13,492 nt of DNA from Atopostipes sp043425375. Its GTDB lineage: Bacteria > Bacillota > Bacilli > Lactobacillales > Carnobacteriaceae_A. The first letter of the stretch is position 1; each line of letters opens with the position of its first letter. The position numbers were made by a program, and so were the translations under genes. The notes under the pieces were generated by a model that worked only from the letters and a program-made list of their open reading frames with translations, did not search any database and was not told the origin of the DNA. Of the stretch, positions 12,794 through 13,492 are shown in pieces. Location of the stretch: the NCBI GenBank assembly GCA_043425375.1, contig JBHWQC010000108.1, positions 1 through 13,492 of the forward strand, written 5' to 3'.

Positions 12794-13492
12794 TTATTTC
12801 TCCTTTATAAATAGCTTGTTTTTTTGTTCAATTAATTTATCTTTGTTTAAATCCGGCCGCACGGTTGCGGCTGATTGAATCGTATAGTAGGAGTTGGTCA
12901 TGCCATATTGAATGGCTTCAATAGGGTCTAATTGGTTAATATGCCCATACACAATTCCTGCAGCATAGGCATCTCCAGCGCCTGTGACATCTATTACTTG
13001 TTCCACAACTGGCGGCTGAAACGTATGACGTACCCCTTTATGATTCCCATAGAGACTCGCTTTTGAACCGCGGGTCATGACCACATTTTCCACACCAGCT
13101 TTTAGCCAACGGTCAATAAGTCCTTCAAAATCTGCTTCGGTTTCTACCGTCACATCAAAATACGCTTCTGATTCATCTTGATTCACAATCAGCCAGGTCA
13201 CACTCTTTAAATCGCTCGGCAGCCGGTTCATTTTCGGTCCGCTGACCGGTATAACAACCACTTCTACTTCATATTGACGGGCGAGGGTTAAGATATATTC
13301 CACTGTTTCATAAGGCAAATTCAAATCCAAAATAATCAACTCGGCCTCTTTTAACACATTAAAATAACCGCCAATCCAATCAACTGTCATTTCATCGTAA
13401 ATTTGCATATCAGCAATCGCCATCTGCATCTCACCTTGCCCGTCCAACACCGCATTGTAAGCCCCCGTCGCAAAACCACTTTTTTGTAAAAT
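12794..13492 (-). CDS. psuK: Pseudouridine kinase, PfkB family, 5' end cut off by window
   Basis: The last 232 residues of a ribokinase-family enzyme that phosphorylates pseudouridine at the 5' position, supplying the PsuG substrate. Visible in order are IILDLNLPYETV, WLIVNQDESEAYF (the NxxE region), VVMTRGSKASLYG, and the PfkB signature IDVTGAGDAYAAGIVYGH with the catalytic Asp, then a C-terminal helix NSYYTIQSAATVRPDLN. The frame remains open to the window edge, so a GTG at 13450 is not the real start and roughly 80-130 N-terminal residues are missing. Specificity for pseudouridine is inferred mainly from the two-base linkage to psuG. Confidence 0.9.
   Translation of the reverse strand: MLQKSGFATGAYNAVLDGQGEMQMAIADMQIYDEMTVDWIGGYFNVLKEAELIILDLNLPYETVEYILTLARQYEVEVVVIPVSGPKMNRLPSDLKSVTWLIVNQDESEAYFDVTVETEADFEGLIDRWLKAGVENVVMTRGSKASLYGNHKGVRHTFQPPVVEQVIDVTGAGDAYAAGIVYGHINQLDPIEAIQYGMTNSYYTIQSAATVRPDLNKDKLIEQKNKLFIKEK

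Overview
The window looks like chromosomal DNA of a low-GC Gram-positive bacterium of the order Lactobacillales. The evidence is strong AGGAGG-type ribosome binding sites, AT-rich intergenic DNA, rho-independent terminators and a ddl-murF-acpS-mazEF gene order. A Carnobacteriaceae- or Enterococcaceae-like host is my best guess, not a demonstrated one. Most genes lie on the minus strand; only a CBS-domain gene (3471-4106) and an apbE gene (10351-11283) are on plus.

Layout, left to right. At 1-544 is the 5' part of a prepilin peptidase (comC/pilD type), cut by the window edge. From 545 to 1227 there is no intact long gene. Positions 662-1073 on minus hold fragments of a hydrophobic protein in different frames, probably a decayed membrane-protein gene, and 545-661 shows nothing I can name. 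A GGDEF-EAL protein (1228-2568) follows, with an intact EAL domain but an altered GGDEF site, then a TrmR-like O-methyltransferase (2652-3365). Divergent from these is a CBS-ACT protein resembling the c-di-AMP-binding protein CbpA. A shared terminator separates it from a two-gene unit, queT and a quinone-oxidoreductase-like gene, read leftwards.

The centre (5883-9398) is a cell-envelope and toxin-antitoxin cluster read leftwards: ddl, murF, acpS, then mazE and mazF with their own promoter. Ddl and MurF make D-Ala-D-Ala and attach it to the UDP-MurNAc tripeptide, and AcpS activates acyl carrier protein. The alanine racemase gene that often sits between acpS and mazE in related bacteria is absent. 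Upstream of ddl lies pgeF (peptidoglycan editing factor), divergently transcribed from apbE.

The convergent gap between apbE and psuG (11284-11879) is the most unusual part. It holds two diverged arrays of one repeat family with a 41-42 bp period and a constant internal spacing of 19 nt. They are separated by two perfect 9-bp hairpins and a terminator. The window ends with psuG and the 3' part of psuK, a two-gene pathway for pseudouridine breakdown.

No tRNA, rRNA, insertion sequence or CRISPR array was recognised. Family assignments come from motifs read by eye; no database search was run.
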